Position numbers and translations under genes: made by a program | The notes under the pieces: generated by a model | Databases searched by the model: none | What the model was told of the DNA's origin: nothing | The model's input: the letters and a program-made list of their open reading frames with translations, nothing else | In this document: positions 26,306 through 35,637 of the stretch, in pieces | Position numbering within the stretch: position 1 is the stretch's first letter | Layout of the letters: each line of letters opens with the position of its first letter | From: Streptomyces cellostaticus | GTDB lineage: Bacteria > Actinomycetota > Actinomycetes > Streptomycetales > Streptomycetaceae | NCBI RefSeq assembly: GCF_001513965.1 | Contig: NZ_KQ948024.1 | Span: 1 to 64,000 of the forward strand | Length of the DNA: 64,000 bases | Reading direction: 5' to 3'

Positions 26306-27127
26306 ATGACTACCGCCGTAGCCGCCCCGTTCCGTTTCTTTTCTCTTCAGGTCGTACGGACGAGGCGGCTCGGGCCGTCTCTGGTCCGGGTCACCTTCTC
26401 CGGTGCCGACCTGCACGCCTTTCACTCCGACGGGCGGGATCAGTCCCTGTCGCTCTTCCTGCCGCATCCGGGGCAGGCCGAACCCGTCGTCCCTCTGGAG
26501 CTGGGGGACGGGTGGTGGCAAGGGTGGCGTGAACTGCCGGACGGCATACGGGCCGTGATGCGGTCGTACACGCTCCGGGCCCTGCGGCGCGATCCCGATG
26601 AGATCGACATCGACTTCGCCCTGCACACCCCCGCCGGCCCCGCCTCCCGCTGGGCCTCCCGGGCCGCCGCCGGTGACCGTGTCCTGCTGCTCGGCCCGGC
26701 GGTCGCCGACAACCGCGCCATCCGGTTCCGGCCGCCCGAGGGCACTGATCTGGTCGTCCTGTGGGGCGACGAGACCGCCGTACCGGCCGCCACCGCCATC
26801 CTGGAGTCCCTGCCGGCGGGCACGCGTGCCCGGGCCTGGCTGGAGGTGCCGCATGCCGGTGACCTCCAGGACGTGGCGACCGAGGCGGACGCGGAGATCA
26901 CCTGGCTCGTACGGCACGACGGGTCCCCCATGGCCGTCGACGCCGTACGGGCCGCTCAACTGCCTGCCGCCGAGCGGCCGTACGTCTGGATCGCCGGTGA
27001 GTCCGGCCGGGTGAAGGAGTTGCGCCGGCACTTCGTCGGTGAGCGCGGGATCGACCGGCGGCGGGTCACCTTTGTCGGGTACTGGCGGCGGGGCATGACG
27101 GAGGAACAGCTCCGCGCCGCCGAGTAA
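26306..27127 (+). CDS. Siderophore-interacting protein / ferric-siderophore reductase
   Basis: This 273-residue protein fits the SIP (ViuB-like) FAD-binding family. An N-terminal beta-barrel contains the flavin-binding MRSYTLRALRRD, and the C-terminal NAD(P)H-like half has VLWGDETAVPAAT and PYVWIAGESG. It probably reduces ferrioxamine in the cytosol to release iron. The gene sits between desE and desABCD. ATG 26306 is chosen for CAGGAG 5 bases upstream; GTG 26288 is an alternative. There is no iron box directly in front; it may be read from the desE promoter. Confidence 0.9.
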   Translation: MTTAVAAPFRFFSLQVVRTRRLGPSLVRVTFSGADLHAFHSDGRDQSLSLFLPHPGQAEPVVPLELGDGWWQGWRELPDGIRAVMRSYTLRALRRDPDEIDIDFALHTPAGPASRWASRAAAGDRVLLLGPAVADNRAIRFRPPEGTDLVVLWGDETAVPAATAILESLPAGTRARAWLEVPHAGDLQDVATEADAEITWLVRHDGSPMAVDAVRAAQLPAAERPYVWIAGESGRVKELRRHFVGERGIDRRRVTFVGYWRRGMTEEQLRAAE

Positions 27128-27180
27128 CTCCCCCTGAAGTGATGCCGGTCACGGGAGAGGCATGCCCCGGCCCCTGAAAC

Positions 27181-27199
27181 TTAGGTTAGGCTAACCTAA
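27181..27199. promoter_or_regulatory. Iron box (DmdR-type operator) of desABCD
   Basis: TTAGGTTAGGCTAACCTAA is a perfect 19-bp palindrome and matches the DmdR consensus exactly. It lies 41 bases before desA and should shut the biosynthetic operon when iron is plentiful. Confidence 0.92.
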
Positions 27200-27239
27200 G
27201 TTCATTCTCGCACGGACAGTCCCCTCGGAGGACCCCCAC

Positions 27240-28682
27240 ATGCGCTCGCACCTGCTCAATGGCCTCACCGCGGAGCACTACCGCCGCTCCGTGACCGAAG
27301 GAGTCGAGCGGGTGGCGGCCAAACTCGCCACCACCGACCGTCCGTTCACCGGCGTCACCGTCGACGCCCTCGCCCCCCGCATCGACGCGGTCGACCTGGA
27401 CCGCCCGCTGGGCGACACCGCCGCGGTCCTGGACGAGCTGGAGGACCTCTACCTCCGGGACGCGGTCTACTTCCACCACCCCCGCTACCTGGCCCACCTC
27501 AACTGCCCGGTGGTCATCCCGGCGGTGCTCGGCGAGGCCGTGCTCTCCGCGGTCAACTCCTCGCTGGACACCTGGGACCAGTCGGCCGGCGGCACCCTGA
27601 TCGAGCGCAAGCTCATCGACTGGACCGCCGACCGGATCGGCCTCGGCCCCGCCGCCGACGGCGTGTTCACCTCCGGCGGCACCCAGTCCAACCTCCAGGC
27701 CCTGCTGCTGGCCCGGGAGGAAGCCAAGAGCGACGACCTCGCCGAGCTGCGGATCTTCGCCTCCGAAGTCAGCCACTTCAGCGTGAAGAAGTCCGCGAAA
27801 CTGCTGGGTCTCGGCCCGGACGCGGTCGTCACCGTCCCCGTCGACCACGACAAGCGCATGCAGACCCTCGCGCTCGCCCGTGAGCTGGAGCGCTGCAAGA
27901 AGGACGGCCTCGTCCCCATGGCCGTCGTCGCCACCGCCGGCACCACCGACTTCGGCTCGATCGACCCGCTGCCCGAGATCGCCGAGCTGTGCGGGCAGTA
28001 CGGCGTCTGGATGCACGTGGACGCCGCCTACGGCTGCGGGCTGCTCGCCTCCGTGAAACACCGGGACCGCATCGACGGCATCGAGCGCGCCGACTCGGTC
28101 ACCGTCGACTACCACAAGTCCTTCTTCCAGCCGGTGAGTTCGTCCGCCGTGCTGGTCCGGGACGCGGCCACTCTGCGCCACGCCACCTACCACGCGGAGT
28201 ACCTGAACCCGCGCCGCATGGTGCAGGAACGCATCCCCAACCAGGTCGACAAGTCCCTGCAGACCACCCGCCGCTTCGACGCGCTCAAACTGTGGATGAC
28301 GCTGCGGGTGATGGGCGCCGACGGCATCGGCGAGCTCTTCGACCAGGTATGCGAGCTGGCCCAGGAGGGCTGGAAGCTGCTCGCCGCCGACCCCCGTTAC
28401 GACGTCGTCGTGGAGCCTTCGCTCTCCACCCTCGTCTTCCGCTACATCCCGGCGGCCGTCACCGACCCGGCCGAGACCGACCGCGCCAACCTGTACGCCC
28501 GCAAGGCCCTGTTCGCCTCCGGCGACGCCGTGGTCGCGGGCACCAAGGTCGGCGGCCGCCACTACCTGAAGTTCACCCTGCTCAACCCCGAGACGACGCC
28601 GGCCGACATCGCCGCCGTCCTCGATCTGATCGCCGGCCACGCCGAGCAGTACCTGGGAGAGTCCCTTGACCGCGCGTCCTGA
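27240..28682 (+). CDS. desA: Lysine decarboxylase DesA
   Basis: This 480-residue PLP enzyme is a group II decarboxylase. The cofactor Schiff-base lysine is Lys293 in VDYHKSFFQP, and an Asp-rich strand HVDAAYGCG precedes it. It makes cadaverine from lysine, the first step of desferrioxamine synthesis. It is the first gene of desABCD behind the iron box, with GGAGG-type spacing before ATG 27240. It overlaps desB by 17 bases. Confidence 0.95.
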   Translation: MRSHLLNGLTAEHYRRSVTEGVERVAAKLATTDRPFTGVTVDALAPRIDAVDLDRPLGDTAAVLDELEDLYLRDAVYFHHPRYLAHLNCPVVIPAVLGEAVLSAVNSSLDTWDQSAGGTLIERKLIDWTADRIGLGPAADGVFTSGGTQSNLQALLLAREEAKSDDLAELRIFASEVSHFSVKKSAKLLGLGPDAVVTVPVDHDKRMQTLALARELERCKKDGLVPMAVVATAGTTDFGSIDPLPEIAELCGQYGVWMHVDAAYGCGLLASVKHRDRIDGIERADSVTVDYHKSFFQPVSSSAVLVRDAATLRHATYHAEYLNPRRMVQERIPNQVDKSLQTTRRFDALKLWMTLRVMGADGIGELFDQVCELAQEGWKLLAADPRYDVVVEPSLSTLVFRYIPAAVTDPAETDRANLYARKALFASGDAVVAGTKVGGRHYLKFTLLNPETTPADIAAVLDLIAGHAEQYLGESLDRAS

Positions 28683-29943
28683 AGCCCACAGCAAGACCTA
28701 CGACTTCGTGGGGATCGGGCTCGGCCCCTTCAACCTCGGGCTCGCCTGTCTCACCGAGCCGATCGCCGAACTGGACGGCGTCTTCCTCGACTCCAAGCCC
28801 GACTTCGAGTGGCACGCGGGCATGTTCCTGGACGGCGCCCACCTCCAGACCCCGTTCCTGTCGGACCTGGTCACGCTGGCCGACCCGACCTCGCCGTACT
28901 CCTTCCTCAACTACCTGAAGGAGAAGGGCAGACTGTACTCGTTCTACATCCGCGAGAACTTCTACCCGCTGCGGGTCGAGTACGACGACTACTGCCGCTG
29001 GGCGGCGAACGGACTCAGCAGCGTCCGCTTCAGCACCACGGTCACCGAGGTGACGTACGAGGACGACCGCTACGTCGTCCACACCCACACCGGCGAAACG
29101 TTTCGTGCCCGGCACCTCGTCCTCGGCACCGGCACCCCGCCGCACATCCCGGACGCCTGCCGGGGCCTCGGCGGCGACTTCATCCACAACTCCCGCTATC
29201 TCCGGCACAAGGCCGAGTTGCAGCGCAAGAAGTCGATCACCCTGGTCGGCAGCGGCCAGTCGGCGGCCGAGATCTACTACGACCTGCTCAGCGAGATCGA
29301 CGTCCACGGCTACCAGCTGAACTGGGTCACCCGCTCCCCGCGCTTCTTCCCGCTCGAGTACACCAAGCTCACGCTGGAGATGACCTCCCCGGAGTACATC
29401 GACTATTACCACACGCTCCCCGAGGCCACCCGCTACCGCCTCACGGCCCAGCAGAAGGGCCTGTTCAAGGGCATCGACGGCGACCTCATCAACGAGATCT
29501 TCGACCTGCTGTACCAGAAGAACCTCGGCGGCCCGGTCCCCACCCGCCTGCTCACCAACTCCGCGCTGGTCGACGCCGGTTACGAGAACGGCACATACAC
29601 CCTCGGCCTGCGCCAGGAGGAGCAGGAGAAGGACTACGAGCTGAGCAGCGAGGGCCTGATCCTGGCCACCGGCTACCGCTACAGCGAGCCGGAGTTCCTC
29701 AAGCCGGTCCGCGACCGCCTGCGCTACGACTCCCAGGGCAACTTCGACCTCGCCCGCAACTACGCCATCGACACCACGGGCCGCGGCGTCTTCCTGCAGA
29801 ACGCCGGCGTCCACACCCACAGCATCACCAGCCCCGACCTGGGCATGGGCGCGTACCGGAACGCGTACATCATCCGCGAGCTGCTGGGCACGGAGTACTA
29901 CCCGGTCGAGAAGACCATCGCGTTCCAGGAGTTCGCCGTATGA
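28666..29943 (+). CDS. desB: Cadaverine N-monooxygenase DesB
   Basis: This 425-residue flavoprotein belongs to the lysine/ornithine N-monooxygenase family. It has the FAD fingerprint GIGLGPFNLGLA near residue 16 and the NADPH fingerprint LVGSGQSAAEIYYDL in the middle, plus the late ATGY motif. It N-hydroxylates cadaverine. The start is a TTG at 28666 inside the last codons of desA, with GGGAGAG just upstream, so translation is coupled. Confidence 0.94.
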   Translation: MTARPEAHSKTYDFVGIGLGPFNLGLACLTEPIAELDGVFLDSKPDFEWHAGMFLDGAHLQTPFLSDLVTLADPTSPYSFLNYLKEKGRLYSFYIRENFYPLRVEYDDYCRWAANGLSSVRFSTTVTEVTYEDDRYVVHTHTGETFRARHLVLGTGTPPHIPDACRGLGGDFIHNSRYLRHKAELQRKKSITLVGSGQSAAEIYYDLLSEIDVHGYQLNWVTRSPRFFPLEYTKLTLEMTSPEYIDYYHTLPEATRYRLTAQQKGLFKGIDGDLINEIFDLLYQKNLGGPVPTRLLTNSALVDAGYENGTYTLGLRQEEQEKDYELSSEGLILATGYRYSEPEFLKPVRDRLRYDSQGNFDLARNYAIDTTGRGVFLQNAGVHTHSITSPDLGMGAYRNAYIIRELLGTEYYPVEKTIAFQEFAV

Positions 29944-30485
29944 CCAGCACGCGTATGACCTTCGCCTTCCGCCCGCTCGACCCCCTGAAGGACGCCGAGC
30001 TGCTGCATGCCTGGGTCACCCACCCGAAGGCGGCCTTCTGGATGATGCAGGACGCGAAGCTGGAGGACGTCGAGCGCGCCTACATGGAGATCGCGGCCGA
30101 CGAGCACCACCACGCCCTCCTCGGGCTGCGGGACGGTGAGCCCGCCTTCCTGATGGAGAAGTACGATCCCGCCCACCGCGAGCTGGTCGGCCTGTACGAG
30201 CCCGAGCCCGGGGACGTCGGCATGCACTTCCTGACCCCGGCCACCGACACCCCCGTGCACGGGTTCACCCAGGCCGTCATCACCGCCGTGATGGCGCACC
30301 TCTTCGAGGACCCGGCCGCCTCCCGGGTCGTCGTCGAACCGGACGTACGCAACAAGGCCGTGCACGCCCTGAACGAGGCCGTCGGGTTCGTGCCCGAACG
30401 GGAGATACAGAAGCCGGAGAAGAAGGCCCTGCTGAGCTTCTGCACACGGGAGCAGTTCGTCGCGGCGACGGGGGTGTCCGCATGA
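29940..30485 (+). CDS. desC: Hydroxycadaverine acyltransferase DesC
   Basis: This 181-residue GNAT-type protein is of the IucB/RhbD siderophore acyltransferase group, with FRPLDPLKDAELLHAWV at the start and EPDVRNKAVHALNEAVGF near the acetyl-CoA site. It acylates N-hydroxycadaverine with succinyl- or acetyl-CoA. It overlaps desB by 4 bases (ATGA) and desD likewise. Its size is normal. Confidence 0.93.
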   Translation: MTSTRMTFAFRPLDPLKDAELLHAWVTHPKAAFWMMQDAKLEDVERAYMEIAADEHHHALLGLRDGEPAFLMEKYDPAHRELVGLYEPEPGDVGMHFLTPATDTPVHGFTQAVITAVMAHLFEDPAASRVVVEPDVRNKAVHALNEAVGFVPEREIQKPEKKALLSFCTREQFVAATGVSA

Positions 30486-32251
30486 GCCTCGCCGACGCCG
30501 TGGCCCATCTGTCCCCCGAGCGCTGGGACACCGCCAACCGCCTCCTGGTGCGCAAGGCACTCGCCGAGTTCGCCCACGAGCGGCTGATCACGCCCGAGCA
30601 GGACGGCGACCGGTACGTCGTGCGCAGCGACGACGGGCTCACCGCCTACCGGTTCGCGGCCACCCTGCGGGGCCTGGACCACTGGCAGGTCGAGGCCGAG
30701 TCCATCACCCGGCACCGCGCCGGTGTCGAACTCCCGCTCGCTGCCCTGGACTTCTTCATCGAGCTGAAGCAGGCGCTGGGGCTGAGCGACGAGATCCTGC
30801 CCGTCTATCTGGAGGAGATCTCCTCCACCCTCTCCGGCACCTGCTACAAGCTCACCAAGCCGCAGATCCCGGTCGCCGAGCTGGCCGAGGGCGGCTTCCA
30901 GGCGATCGAGACCGGGATGACCGAGGGCCACCCGTGTTTCGTCGCCAACAACGGGCGGCTCGGGTTCGGCATCCACGAGTACCTGTCGTACGCGCCGGAG
31001 ACCGCGAGCCCCGTCCGGCTGGTGTGGCTGGCCGCGCACCGCTCGCGGGCGGCGTTCACGGCGGGGGTCGGGATCGCGTACGAGTCCTTCCTGCGGGAGG
31101 AGCTGGGCGAGAAGACGCTGAACCGTTTCCGCGCCATGCTCACCGGCCAGGGCCTGGACCCCGCCGACTATCTGCTCATGCCCGTCCACCCCTGGCAGTG
31201 GTGGAACAAGCTCTCCGTCACCTTCGCCGCCGAGGTCGCCCGGCAGCACCTCGTCTGCCTCGGCGAGGGCGACGACGAGTACCTGGCCCAGCAGTCCATA
31301 CGGACCTTCTTCAACACCTCCGACCCGCACAAGCACTACGTGAAGACGGCCCTGTCCGTCCTCAACATGGGCTTCATGCGGGGGCTTTCGGCCGCCTACA
31401 TGGAGGCGACCCCGGCGATCAACGACTGGCTCGCCCAGCTCGTCGAGGGCGACCCGGTGCTCAGGTCGACCGGCCTCACGATCATCCGGGAGCGGGCGGC
31501 CGTCGGCTACCGGCACCTGGAGTACGAGCAGGCCACCGACCGCTACTCGCCCTACCGCAAGATGCTGGCCGCGCTGTGGCGGGAGAGCCCGGTGCCGTCG
31601 CTGCGGGAGGGCGAGTCCCTCGCGACCATGGCGTCCCTGCTGCACGTGGACCACGAGGGCGCCTCCTTCACGGGCGCGCTGATCGAGCGCTCGGGCCTGC
31701 CCCCCGCCGAGTGGCTGCGGCAGTACCTGCGGGCGTACTTCACCCCGCTGCTGCACAGCTTCTACGCCTACGACCTGGTCTTCATGCCGCACGGCGAGAA
31801 CGTGATCCTGGTCCTGAAGGACGGGGTCGTGCAGCGGGCGATCTACAAGGACATCGCCGAGGAAATCGTCGTCATGGACCCGGACGCGGTGCTGCCGCCG
31901 GAGGTACGGCGGATCCGCGTCGAGATCCCGGACGACCAGAAGCTGCTGTCGATCTTCACCGATGTCTTCGACTGCTTCTTCCGCTTCCTCGCGGCGAACC
32001 TGGCCACCGAGGGAATCCTGGAGGAGGACGACTTCTGGCGCACGGTCGCGGAGGTCACCCGCGAGTACCAGGAGGCGGCGCCCGAGCTGGCCGAGAAGTT
32101 CCGGCAGTACGACATGTTCGCCCCGGAGTTCGCCCTGTCCTGCCTCAACCGGCTCCAGCTGCGCAACAACCGCCAGATGGTGGACCTCGCCGACCCGTCC
32201 GGCGCACTCCAACTGGTCGGGAACCTTCAGAACCCCATCGCCGGGTTCTGA
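30482..32251 (+). CDS. desD: Desferrioxamine synthetase DesD (NIS synthetase)
   Basis: This 589-residue enzyme is an IucA/IucC-type NRPS-independent siderophore synthetase. Typical segments are GHPCFVANNGRLGF (ATP-binding), VHPWQWWNKL, TFFNTSDPHKHYVKTAL (Ser/Thr-rich nucleotide site) and HGENVILVL. It joins and cyclises N-hydroxy-N-succinylcadaverine units to desferrioxamines. Last of desABCD, overlapping desC by 4 bases, and followed by a strong terminator. Confidence 0.95.
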   Translation: MSLADAVAHLSPERWDTANRLLVRKALAEFAHERLITPEQDGDRYVVRSDDGLTAYRFAATLRGLDHWQVEAESITRHRAGVELPLAALDFFIELKQALGLSDEILPVYLEEISSTLSGTCYKLTKPQIPVAELAEGGFQAIETGMTEGHPCFVANNGRLGFGIHEYLSYAPETASPVRLVWLAAHRSRAAFTAGVGIAYESFLREELGEKTLNRFRAMLTGQGLDPADYLLMPVHPWQWWNKLSVTFAAEVARQHLVCLGEGDDEYLAQQSIRTFFNTSDPHKHYVKTALSVLNMGFMRGLSAAYMEATPAINDWLAQLVEGDPVLRSTGLTIIRERAAVGYRHLEYEQATDRYSPYRKMLAALWRESPVPSLREGESLATMASLLHVDHEGASFTGALIERSGLPPAEWLRQYLRAYFTPLLHSFYAYDLVFMPHGENVILVLKDGVVQRAIYKDIAEEIVVMDPDAVLPPEVRRIRVEIPDDQKLLSIFTDVFDCFFRFLAANLATEGILEEDDFWRTVAEVTREYQEAAPELAEKFRQYDMFAPEFALSCLNRLQLRNNRQMVDLADPSGALQLVGNLQNPIAGF

Positions 32252-32257
32252 CAGACG

Positions 32258-32296
32258 GACGGGCATCCCGGAGTACGGTCCTCCGGGATGCCCGTC
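32258..32296. terminator. Terminator of desABCD (twin copy 1)
   Basis: A 16-bp perfect stem pairs 32258-32273 with 32281-32296. A near-identical element lies at 33017-33055. Confidence 0.9.
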
Positions 32297-32379
32297 AGGC
32301 TGAGATCTGCTGCGGATCGCGGCAGCGGGGTCCTGTGACCACAGATGGCGGTGAACCAAGCTGAACGACTTACAGGGCG

Positions 32380-32907
32380 TCAGCCCACCCACCCCTGCAA
32401 CAACCCCTCCCGCTCCGCCCTTCGAGGCGACCCGCCTTCCCACGCGCGGCCCCACTCCGACATTGCCGTCAACGTCGTCGCCATCGTCGCGGCGCCCTCC
32501 GTGAGGCGGGACAGGAGAGCGCGGGAGAGGTCGACCTCCGTCTGGGAGTAGCCGACGGCTGCGGCGACGTACGCCGTCAACTCGTGCTCACCGACGGTTG
32601 AAGCCACGCACACCGTCATCATCGGCGGGTCCTCGCCCGTCAGGCCGACGCCCGCGGACAGAGCCACGTCCAGCACCATGCCCAGAGCGAGGTCCTTGAC
32701 CGCGCCGGCCTGCCGCTTCAGGGACTTCACGGGGACGTCCGCCACCGTCAGGGCATGCACGTCCTCCCACAGGTAGAGGCCGGACTGTCTGTCGCCGAGG
32801 GCCACCACGCCTTCGGGGGTCAGGCGTACCCCAGGAGCCAGACCGGACGGCTTCGCGCCCACGTACACGTCACTCCCGGCGATCCAGAACAGGCCCACCA
32901 TGGCCAT
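32380..32907 (-). CDS. Uncharacterised protein between twin terminators
   Basis: This protein of about 175 residues has no family I recognise. It starts MAMVGLFWIAGSDVYVG, and the C-terminal half is rich in Ala and Thr (TEGAATMATTLTAMS). It has no signal peptide. It lies alone between two near-identical terminators, with the des operon to one side and the hexosaminidase to the other. The start is uncertain: GTG 32919, ATG 32907 and ATG 32901 are all open, and the GGGGGA at 32920-32925 fits 32907 loosely. Confidence 0.65.
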   Translation of the reverse strand: MAMVGLFWIAGSDVYVGAKPSGLAPGVRLTPEGVVALGDRQSGLYLWEDVHALTVADVPVKSLKRQAGAVKDLALGMVLDVALSAGVGLTGEDPPMMTVCVASTVGEHELTAYVAAAVGYSQTEVDLSRALLSRLTEGAATMATTLTAMSEWGRAWEGGSPRRAEREGLLQGWVG

Positions 32908-33016
32908 GGGTTTGCTCACTCCCCCGACGACGGCACCGCCGTCGTTTCCCCATCGAACGATCAGGTCGTCCTCCGCAACGCGCGAAGGATCCCGGGAGTT
33001 CCCGCCTCGGGAGACG

Positions 33017-33055
33017 GACGGGCACCCCGGAGTACGGTCCCCCGGGGTGCCCGTC
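33017..33055. terminator. Terminator of the hexosaminidase gene (twin copy 2)
   Basis: A 14-bp stem pairs 33017-33030 with 33042-33055. It is a near copy of the desD terminator, with paired changes that keep the stem intact. Confidence 0.88.
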
Positions 33056-33064
33056 GGTCTTGGG

Positions 33065-34666
33065 TCAGTTCGTCGGCCAGGGCACCTGGGGCGACTTGTA
33101 GTACGTGATGCCGAGTGCGTCCCAGCGCGGGCCCTGGGCCGCCAGCCGCACCTTGTAGCGTGCCCAGTCGTGCGTGGCCGCCGGGGACCAGCCGAGCTCG
33201 GCCGCTCCGGGCAGGCGCGGGAAGGCCATGTACTCGATGTCGGCGGACGTGGTGAGGGTCTCGGACCACATCGGCGCCTCGACGCCCTTGATGGCCGATT
33301 CGGGTGCTCCGGGGAGATAGCTGCCCGGGTTCCAGTCGTAGGAGCGCTGCACCTCCACCAGGCCCGCCCAGTCCAGGCCCAGCCTGGTGTTCCGGGTGTA
33401 CTTCATGTCGAGGTAGATCCGGTCGGCCGGGGACAGGATCAGCCCGGTGCCGTTCTGGGCGGCCTTGGCCACCTGGGCCTTCTCCGCCGCGCTGGTGCCG
33501 TCCAGGCCCCAGTACTGGGCGAGGGCGCCCGGGGCGGGGGTGGCGCCGGTCAGCTGGTGCCAGCCGATGACCGTCTTGCCGTACTTGGCGACGATCGGCT
33601 GGACGCGGTCCATGAACGTCACGTAGTCGGCGTGGCTGGTGGAGTGCGCCTCGTCGCCCCCTATGTGCAGATAGCGGCCGGGGGTGAGGGCGGCCAGCTC
33701 GCGGATGACGTCGTCCACGAAGGTGTACGTCACCTCGTTGGGCACGCACAGCGAGCTGAAGCCGACCTCCGTGCCGGTGTAGAGCGGGGGCGCGGTGCCG
33801 TTGCAGTTGAGTTGCGCGTAGGAGGCGAGGGCCGCGTTGGTGTGGCCGGGCATGTCGATCTCGGGGACGACCTCCAGATAGCGGGAGGCGGCGTAGCCGA
33901 CGATGTCCTGGTAGTCGGCCTTGGTGAAGTAGCCGCCCCGGCCGCCGCCGACCTCGGTGGAGCCGCCGTAGGTGGCCAGGCGCGGCCAGGAGTCGAGGGC
34001 GATGCGCCAGCCCTGGTCGTCGCTGAGGTGCAGGTGCAGGGTGTTGATCTTGTAGAGGGCCAACTGGTCGATGTAGCGCTTGACCTGGGCGACCGTGAAG
34101 AAGTGCCGGGAGACGTCCAGCATGGCGCCGCGGTAGCCGTAGCGCGGGCTGTCCTCGATGGTGCCGCCGGCGATCCGCCAGGGGCCGGTCTGTACGGTCT
34201 TCTTCTCGATGGACGCCGGAAGGAGCTGGCGCAGGGTCTGGACCCCGTGGAAGAGGCCGGCGGGGGCGCTCGCGGTGATGGAGACACCGAGGGGGGTGCT
34301 GGTCAGGCGATAGCCCTCGGCGCCGAACGAGCCCTCGGCCACCTGGAGCCGGATGCCGCCGGTGCCGTGCTCGGTGACCGGCAGCGGGTAGCCGGTGGAC
34401 GGCCGCAGGATGCCGGCGAGGTACTCGCCGATCCGGCGGACCTCGGCCGAGCCGTCGACGTGGACGAGGGTCGCGCGGGTGATGCGGTAGGGGGATCCGC
34501 CGGGCGTGACCGAGGCAGGCGCGGGGACCACCCGGTCCAGCGGGGTCGCCGTCGCGGCCCGGGCTGCGGGTGCGGCGCCGACGGCGGACACGCCTGCCGC
34601 CGCCAGAAGCAGCAGTGATCCGAGGATGCGGGTCAGTCGGGGAGTCGTGCTGTGGTTGCGTCTCAC
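33065..34666 (-). CDS. Secreted beta-N-acetylhexosaminidase (GH20)
   Basis: This 533-residue enzyme has a signal peptide (TRILGSLLLLAAAGVSAV, cleavage near ARA at about 37), a GH20b N-terminal domain and a GH20 barrel with HLHLSDDQGWR, DMPGHTNAA and the catalytic pair Asp338-Glu339 in HIGGDEAH. It releases N-acetylglucosamine from chito-oligosaccharides outside the cell. A DasR-type site lies 17 bases before GTG 34666, in line with control by amino-sugar supply. Confidence 0.95.
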   Translation of the reverse strand: MRRNHSTTPRLTRILGSLLLLAAAGVSAVGAAPAARAATATPLDRVVPAPASVTPGGSPYRITRATLVHVDGSAEVRRIGEYLAGILRPSTGYPLPVTEHGTGGIRLQVAEGSFGAEGYRLTSTPLGVSITASAPAGLFHGVQTLRQLLPASIEKKTVQTGPWRIAGGTIEDSPRYGYRGAMLDVSRHFFTVAQVKRYIDQLALYKINTLHLHLSDDQGWRIALDSWPRLATYGGSTEVGGGRGGYFTKADYQDIVGYAASRYLEVVPEIDMPGHTNAALASYAQLNCNGTAPPLYTGTEVGFSSLCVPNEVTYTFVDDVIRELAALTPGRYLHIGGDEAHSTSHADYVTFMDRVQPIVAKYGKTVIGWHQLTGATPAPGALAQYWGLDGTSAAEKAQVAKAAQNGTGLILSPADRIYLDMKYTRNTRLGLDWAGLVEVQRSYDWNPGSYLPGAPESAIKGVEAPMWSETLTTSADIEYMAFPRLPGAAELGWSPAATHDWARYKVRLAAQGPRWDALGITYYKSPQVPWPTN

Positions 34667-34682
34667 ATGCGCTCCCTTCAGG

Positions 34683-34698
34683 AGTGGTAAAGACCACT
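34683..34698. promoter_or_regulatory. DasR-responsive element (dre)
   Basis: AGTGGTAAAGACCACT is a near-perfect palindrome close to the dre consensus ASTGGTCTAGACCAST. It lies in the divergent gap between the hexosaminidase and the DUF4429 gene, nearest to the hexosaminidase start. Confidence 0.85.
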
Positions 34699-34728
34699 CT
34701 CCCGCAGATCCGGTGAAACAATCCCCGC

Positions 34729-35610
34729 ATGGCGGAAATCATCCAGAAGGACGGCACCTGGGCCTTCGACGGGGATGCCGTCAGGCTGACCCCGGGCCGG
34801 GACAAGAACATCGGCGTGCTGCGCAGGACGCTGGGTGAACTCGTCGTACCTCTGGGTGCGTTGGCCGGTGTCTCCTTCGAGCAGGGGAAGAAGTCGGGGC
34901 GGCTGAGGCTGCGGCTGCGCGACGGCGCCGACCCGCTGCTGCACGCGACGGGCGGCCGGCTCGCCGAGCCCCACGACCCCTACCAGCTGACCGTGGAGTC
35001 CGACCGGTACGGCGTCGCCGAGTACTTCGCGGACGAGGTCCGCAACGCCCTGCTGCTGGACGGGGTTTCACCGGACCCGGTCGCCGAGTACCTGCTGTCC
35101 GGTCCGGCCGTGCCGGTCGCCGCCTCGGCCGGGGACGGCACGGCGAGCTTCGACGGGGAGCAGGTGCGGCTGGAGTGGAACTGGAAGACGGAGGACGCCA
35201 AGGCCGCCGCCGGAGCCCGTTCGATCCCCGTCACGGAGATCACCGCCGTGGAGTGGCAGCCGGCGGCCGGGCTGGAGAACGGGCATCTGCGCTTCACCGT
35301 GCGCGGCGCGCCCGTCACCGCCCCGCCGAAGTACGATCCCAACGCCGTCGAGCTGTGGGGGTTCAAGAAGGACCCGCTGATGGCCCTGGTCGCGGCCGCC
35401 GTACAGGCCCGGCTGCCGCACCCGTCGGCCCCGGCCGCCGCGACGGACGTACGACCCGGGCCGCCGCAGCTCACGAAGGCGCCCGCGGCCGAGGAGGACC
35501 ACGACGCGCTGCTGCGGCGGCTGCGCGAGCTGGGCGAGCTGCACCGCTCGGGGGTGCTGACGGACGAGGAGTTCACGCTGGCCAAGCAGGCGGTCCTCAG
35601 ACGCATGTAA
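34729..35610 (+). CDS. DUF4429 protein with C-terminal SHOCT motif
   Basis: This 293-residue protein consists of two tandem DUF4429 repeats (about 5-105 and 125-225; each contains a WxFDGDxV or ASFDGEQV start and an FxVRG-like strand). A short C-terminal SHOCT helix follows (RRLRELGELHRSGVLTDEEF). Such proteins are common in Streptomyces; their role is unknown. The SHOCT part often appears at the end of oligomeric or membrane-associated proteins. No signal peptide or membrane segment is seen. Confidence 0.85.
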   Translation: MAEIIQKDGTWAFDGDAVRLTPGRDKNIGVLRRTLGELVVPLGALAGVSFEQGKKSGRLRLRLRDGADPLLHATGGRLAEPHDPYQLTVESDRYGVAEYFADEVRNALLLDGVSPDPVAEYLLSGPAVPVAASAGDGTASFDGEQVRLEWNWKTEDAKAAAGARSIPVTEITAVEWQPAAGLENGHLRFTVRGAPVTAPPKYDPNAVELWGFKKDPLMALVAAAVQARLPHPSAPAAATDVRPGPPQLTKAPAAEEDHDALLRRLRELGELHRSGVLTDEEFTLAKQAVLRRM

Positions 35611-35637
35611 CGGACCGCCTGCTCGCAGAAGGCCGTC

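Noticed and set aside
30080..32455. Long leftward frame of 791 residues
   Set aside because: It lies antisense to desC and desD and has no motif; Arg/Gly/Val-rich shadow typical of high-GC DNA.
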